NCBI RefSeq assembly: GCF_014642875.1
Contig: NZ_BMJC01000008.1
Span: forward strand, 1 to 64,000
DNA length: 64,000 nucleotides
Source of the DNA: Puia dinghuensis
GTDB lineage: Bacteria > Bacteroidota > Bacteroidia > Chitinophagales > Chitinophagaceae
Direction of reading: 5' to 3'
Made by a program: the position numbers and the translations under genes. Below the pieces are notes generated by a model. It did not search any database, was not told where the DNA came from, and saw nothing but the letters and a program-made list of their open reading frames with translations. This document shows, in pieces, positions 60,488-64,000 of this stretch (positions are counted from its first letter, which is position 1; every line of letters starts with the position of its first letter).

Positions 60488-61249
60488 CTACTCGAGATTC
60501 TGATGATAAAGGCTGATCGTAGCGGCGATGACGGCGTACGCGGGCGCGAGAACCCAGCCGAGGATGGGGATGAAGTGCATGCCGTAGAAGACCATACCGT
60601 TGCCGATGGCGAGACCCTTGTGGCGGCCGATGTAGGCGTTGCTGGCGCCGGGGGCGATGTTGTGTCGCTGGCAACTATAGTCGCACATGGAGAATCCATA
60701 ATAATAGCACTCGACGAAGATGGCGATGACGGGGGTGATCCAGCCGATGAGGGGGATGAAGGCCAGGATGAGGATACAGATGATATAGACGCTTTGCCAG
60801 AAGGCGTTGCGAAGGGCGAGCCAGATGGCCCGGCGGAGATCGCTCCATAGCTCGCGATTGAGCTTGAAGTGGAATTCCTTGCCGGTGATCAGTGCTTCGG
60901 TCTGCTGGCTAAGATAGGCAAAGAGAGGGGAGCCGATGATGAGGAACAGGTATTTGAACAGCGAGAAAAAGAAGAAGACGAGCACGACGTGTACCATACT
61001 GCCTCCCATGATGAACAGAAAGCTCAAGGCTGCGCTTTGCTGGTGGTGCAGGAAGCGGTCGATGCCGATGACGCGGCTTAGCCAGGCGATGGCGTCACCG
61101 GAGATGCCCAAAAAGAAGTACATGCCGACGCAGAACAGGATGGTGTAGAGGATCCCCGGGATGATGATCCACTTCCATAGCCGGTGCTTGGTGATGAAAT
61201 GGTGAGCTTTTACATAAGACTGGAAGGCTATTATAATTTCTTTGAGCAA
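60488..61249 (-). CDS. EI24/CysZ-like membrane protein
   Basis: 253 residues with four or more hydrophobic segments: WIIIPGILYTILFCVGMYFF, LSFLFIMGGSMVHVVLVFFFF, VYIICILILAFIPLIG and FIPILGWVLAPAYAVIAATI. The FKYLFLIIGSPLFAYLSQQTE segment after the second helix, and the repeated IPLIGW/IPILGW turns, are typical of the EI24/CysZ family, whose E. coli member takes up sulfate. No cysteine-biosynthesis gene is nearby, so the sulfate role is only a family analogy. It is divergent from the glycosylase gene, with 72 bases between starts. Confidence 0.85.
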   Translation of the reverse strand: MLKEIIIAFQSYVKAHHFITKHRLWKWIIIPGILYTILFCVGMYFFLGISGDAIAWLSRVIGIDRFLHHQQSAALSFLFIMGGSMVHVVLVFFFFSLFKYLFLIIGSPLFAYLSQQTEALITGKEFHFKLNRELWSDLRRAIWLALRNAFWQSVYIICILILAFIPLIGWITPVIAIFVECYYYGFSMCDYSCQRHNIAPGASNAYIGRHKGLAIGNGMVFYGMHFIPILGWVLAPAYAVIAATISLYHQNLE

Positions 61250-61321
61250 GGTGCTTTTCTTTTTGTTTATTTGTTCGGCCGATGGGATAGGGGGTTAACC
61301 ATCCGTCGAAACTACGTATTT

Positions 61322-61999
61322 ATGACGAACCGACAAAAGAAGACAGCGCCGCTGGTTCCATTCCCTGAACGTCTCGATACCTCTTTCTACGATCGGGCGG
61401 AGGTGGTGCCGGTGGCGAGGGAGCTGCTGGGGAAGATACTGGTCACCGTTTTTGATGGGCAACGAACGGCGGGGCGCATCGTCGAGACGGAGGCGTATAA
61501 CGGAGTCATCGATCGCGCGAGTCATGCCTGGTCGGGGCGGCGGACGCGGCGTACGGAGGTGATGTTTGGACCCGGTGGCGTGGCGTATGTCTACCTTATC
61601 TATGGCATCCACCACCTTTTTAACGTGGTAACGAACAGGCAGGATGTTCCTCACGCGGTGTTGGTACGGGCACTCGAACCGCTGGAGGGTATACCGGTGA
61701 TGCTGAAACGCACGGGCAAGGCCCGCCTCGATGATACACTTACCCGGGGGCCGGGCAACCTGTCGAAGGCCATGGGCCTGCATGTGGCGCACACGGGGAC
61801 GTCGCTGCTGGGTGACGAGATCTTCATTGCTGACGATGGCTACCGGCCGCGACCCGGCGAAATTGTGGCGACGCCGCGCATCGGGGTCGATTACGCGGGG
61901 GAGGATGCGGCACTGCCCTACAGATTCTACATAAAAGGAAATCCTTATGTGAGCGGGTCGCGCAGGGGCGCCGGGAGTGCCTCAGGAAGCGCGGGGTAA
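61322..61999 (+). CDS. DNA-3-methyladenine glycosylase (AAG/MPG family)
   Basis: 225 residues from the ATG at 61322; the upstream open frame overlaps the EI24 gene. The enzyme removes alkylated purines in base excision repair. Family blocks are VARELLGKILV, GRIVETEAYNG (Glu57 as the water-activating residue by analogy with human Glu125), RASHAWSGRRTRRTEVMF, GVAYVYLIYGIHHLFNVVT, VLVRALEPLEG and RGPGNLSKAMGL. The natural end is near NPYVSG; the last 13 residues (SRRGAGSASGSAG) are low complexity and G-rich at DNA level, like other patches nearby. Confidence 0.94.
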   Translation: MTNRQKKTAPLVPFPERLDTSFYDRAEVVPVARELLGKILVTVFDGQRTAGRIVETEAYNGVIDRASHAWSGRRTRRTEVMFGPGGVAYVYLIYGIHHLFNVVTNRQDVPHAVLVRALEPLEGIPVMLKRTGKARLDDTLTRGPGNLSKAMGLHVAHTGTSLLGDEIFIADDGYRPRPGEIVATPRIGVDYAGEDAALPYRFYIKGNPYVSGSRRGAGSASGSAG

Positions 62000-62113
62000 G
62001 GGGTCGTGCTTGTGGGGCGCGGGGGTTGAGGGGGCCGGCCGTGGAATAAGCATGGGGCACCGGTTGCGACGCTCCGTTCAACGGCAGTGCAAGGGGCGGC
62101 GGGTGAGGGGCCA

Positions 62114-64000
62114 CTACTCCGTTCGCAGGTTCTTCACCGGGTTGGCGTTAGCCGTTCGCCAGGACTGGAAGACGACGGTGAGGATGGCGATGAGCACCGC
62201 GAGGGCACCCGCGACGGCGAAGACCCACCAGGCGATGTGGATGCGATAGGCGAAGTCGCGAAGCCAGTTATCCATCAGCCACCACGTCAGTGGCGCGGCA
62301 ATAACGAGGGCCACAAGCACGAGGGTGACGAAGTCGCGGGACAGGATATACAACAGCTGCTTCACGGTGGCGCCAAGCACCTTGCGAATACCTATTTCCT
62401 TTGTTCGTTGCACCACATTATAGGCAGACAGGCCCAGCAGGCCGAAGCAGGCGATGCCGATGGCGAGCAGCGCGAACAGGCCGAAGACCTTGCCGAATTC
62501 CTGGTCGGCCTTGTATTGCCGGTCGAAGAAATCATCCAGGAAGAAATAATTGAACGGATCGGCAGGGAAATGCCGCGCCCAGATGTTCTTGACAGCATCG
62601 ACGGTCCCGCGGATATCGCCGGTCTCGAGCTTGAGGGAATAGTAATCCCGGACATCGGGTCGCAGGATGAAGACCTGTGGACCGATTGCTTTCTGCAGTC
62701 CCTGGTGATGATAGTCGGAGACGACGCCGATGATCTCCAGGGAATCGACGAAGCCGCGGGTATATTGATGAAGGGCCTCTTCGGGGCTGGCGTAGCCAAG
62801 GGTGCGGACGGCGGTTTCGTTGAGGATAGCGGCCTTTTTGTCGTGGGGGAAGCTGGTGGAGAAATTGCGGCCCGCCAGTTGCCTGAGGCCAAAGGCGGGG
62901 ATAAAGTCGTAATCGACGCCCAGATAATACATCAGGTAACTTTCATTTTGTACGCCGGCCCGCCTCGTGTTCGCGCCGAATAATATCTCCTTACCGATGA
63001 CTTCGCTGGAAGCGGTGACGTTCTTCACACCTCCGGCTTGCAACAGATCGTTGCGAAAAGACTGATAAACGGTGCGGTAGGTGGAGTCGCCGAACGAACC
63101 GGCGCCGTCGAGTACGAGGGTCTGGTGGATATTGAAGCCCAACTGCTGGTTGCGCATATAGCTCACCTGTTGATAGACGATGATCGTACCGCCGATGAGC
63201 AGGATCGAAGCGGTGAACTGGCCAATGATGAGTCCTTTTCGGAGCCAGATGCCCTTTGTGCTGTTCTTGAAGAGTCCTTTCAGCACGCTGACGGGCTGAT
63301 AGCCAGAGAGGACGAAGGCGGGGTAGAGCCCGGACAGGAAGGCGCCTGCGAAGAAGAGGGCCAGGAAGCCCGCCAGCCAGCGACCGGCGAGGTGAAGTCC
63401 GGTGGGTAGCTGTTCGCCCGTCAGCCGGTTGAAGAGAGGGGCCAGACCATACGAGAGCGCAATGGCGAGCACGAGGGCAAGGGTGTTCATCAGGAGGCTT
63501 TCAAAGAGGAACTGCCGGATGAGATCGCCGCGCGAGGCGCCGAGGACTTTGCGGACGCCGACCTCACGGGAGCGTTCAAGCGATCGGGCGGTAGCCAGAT
63601 TCGTATAGTTGACCCAGGCGATGACGATGATGAGGATGGCGACAAGGAAGAGGAAATAGACCGTTTTGCTGTCACCGTTAGCTTCGGCTTCTTCGACGTC
63701 GTGAGAGTAGAGGTGGATGTCGATAAGGGGGATGAGATAGAATTCGTTGCGCAATTCCTGGAGCTTGTTGCCTGCGCTGCTGTTAATATGGCGATCGGCG
63801 AAGGCGGGAAGCTGCGACTGGAGGCGGGCCGGATTGGCGCCGGGGCGGAGTTGCAGATAGGTATATTGGTCATACCAGCCCCATGACGTTTCGGCCAGGT
63901 CTTTCCCTCCGCCCTTACGGATGAGGTCGACAGCGGTTTGATAGGATACGAGGTAGCTGATGGAAAGGTGGGAGTTGGTGGGGTAGTTCCTGAAAACGCC
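62114..64000 (-). CDS. FtsX/MacB-type ABC transporter permease (copy 7), 5' partial
   Basis: 628 C-terminal residues are visible. The frame is open through the right edge, so the N-terminus and TM1 lie outside; an apparent start at 63754 is a TTG inside the gene, since the codons beyond it encode normal periplasmic-domain sequence (GVFRNYPTNSHLSISYL). First bundle VAILIIVIAWVNYTNLATAR followed by REVGVRKVLGA, second bundle CFGLLGLSAYNVVQRTK followed by GIRKVLGA, ending in LRTE. WVNYTN replaces the usual CINFIN of the other copies. Confidence 0.92.
   Translation of the reverse strand, partial: GVFRNYPTNSHLSISYLVSYQTAVDLIRKGGGKDLAETSWGWYDQYTYLQLRPGANPARLQSQLPAFADRHINSSAGNKLQELRNEFYLIPLIDIHLYSHDVEEAEANGDSKTVYFLFLVAILIIVIAWVNYTNLATARSLERSREVGVRKVLGASRGDLIRQFLFESLLMNTLALVLAIALSYGLAPLFNRLTGEQLPTGLHLAGRWLAGFLALFFAGAFLSGLYPAFVLSGYQPVSVLKGLFKNSTKGIWLRKGLIIGQFTASILLIGGTIIVYQQVSYMRNQQLGFNIHQTLVLDGAGSFGDSTYRTVYQSFRNDLLQAGGVKNVTASSEVIGKEILFGANTRRAGVQNESYLMYYLGVDYDFIPAFGLRQLAGRNFSTSFPHDKKAAILNETAVRTLGYASPEEALHQYTRGFVDSLEIIGVVSDYHHQGLQKAIGPQVFILRPDVRDYYSLKLETGDIRGTVDAVKNIWARHFPADPFNYFFLDDFFDRQYKADQEFGKVFGLFALLAIGIACFGLLGLSAYNVVQRTKEIGIRKVLGATVKQLLYILSRDFVTLVLVALVIAAPLTWWLMDNWLRDFAYRIHIAWWVFAVAGALAVLIAILTVVFQSWRTANANPVKNLRTE

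Noticed and set aside
60139-60699. 186-codon minus-strand frame over the G-rich stretch
   Set aside because: It is Pro/Arg/Ala-rich because of base composition and runs antiparallel to no conserved feature; it also overlaps the EI24 gene in another frame.
63754-64000. Start of permease copy 7 at 63754
   Set aside because: The codon is TTG and the frame continues open to the window edge, encoding normal periplasmic-domain sequence, so the gene is truncated by the window.

Overview
The window looks like a chromosomal segment from a member of the Bacteroidota, most likely Chitinophagaceae. The evidence is a gliding/type IX secretion pair (GldJ lipoprotein, PorV), bacillithiol synthase BshA, seven FtsX/MacB-type ABC permeases of about 800 residues, DUF4292, a zinc metalloprotease of the DUF5117 type, and promoter-like motifs of the Bacteroidota form TTG-N19-TAnnTTTG instead of sigma70 boxes. 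I saw no rRNA, tRNA, CRISPR array, insertion sequence or phage gene. The family calls come from motifs read in the translations; no database search was possible.

Layout. 0-3.2 kb: the 3' end of a nonribosomal peptide synthetase (adenylation, carrier, thioesterase) coupled to an aldo/keto reductase. 3.2-8.4 kb: secreted beta-propeller proteins, an alpha/beta hydrolase, an NmrA-type reductase and an AraC regulator. 8.4-24.5 kb: three FtsX-type permeases mixed with stress or accessory genes (SRPBCC protein, DUF1269 protein, AraC regulator, SDR, MFS exporter, YwqK-like protein, adenylate kinase-like protein). 24.5-32.1 kb: envelope proteins (HtrA protease, double-OmpA protein, a 38-residue lipoprotein missed by length cut-offs, zinc metalloprotease, lactonase-like propeller, ChbG/YdjC deacetylase). 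32.2-35.9 kb: a three-gene two-component operon. 36-48.3 kb: SGNH hydrolase and PEP synthase from back-to-back promoters, three more permeases and MurF. 48.3-58.2 kb: conserved core (gldJ, porV, ispF, dut, DUF4292, EnvC-like protein, bshA, M28 peptidase). 58.2-64 kb: RsmI-like methyltransferase, a winged-helix/phosphoribosyltransferase regulator, a CysZ/EI24 membrane protein, a 3-methyladenine glycosylase and the seventh permease, which runs off the right edge.

Most interesting signals. (1) Two copies of an intergenic two-hairpin element, downstream of porV and of the EnvC-like gene. The loops and the linker are conserved, but all four stems differ in sequence and all still pair perfectly. 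(2) A helix-turn-helix/phosphoribosyltransferase fusion whose own promoter carries two ACTAT-N2-ATAGT dyads, which suggests a PRPP- or nucleotide-responsive autoregulator. (3) A Pro/Ala/Ser/Thr-rich insertion of about 59 residues inside the conserved C-terminus of the RsmI-like methyltransferase, in a neighbourhood with other G-rich low-complexity patches at gene ends. (4) Seven orphan permeases without an ATPase gene in sight. (5) Candidate leaderless promoters, with TAnnTTTG about four bases before an ATG.
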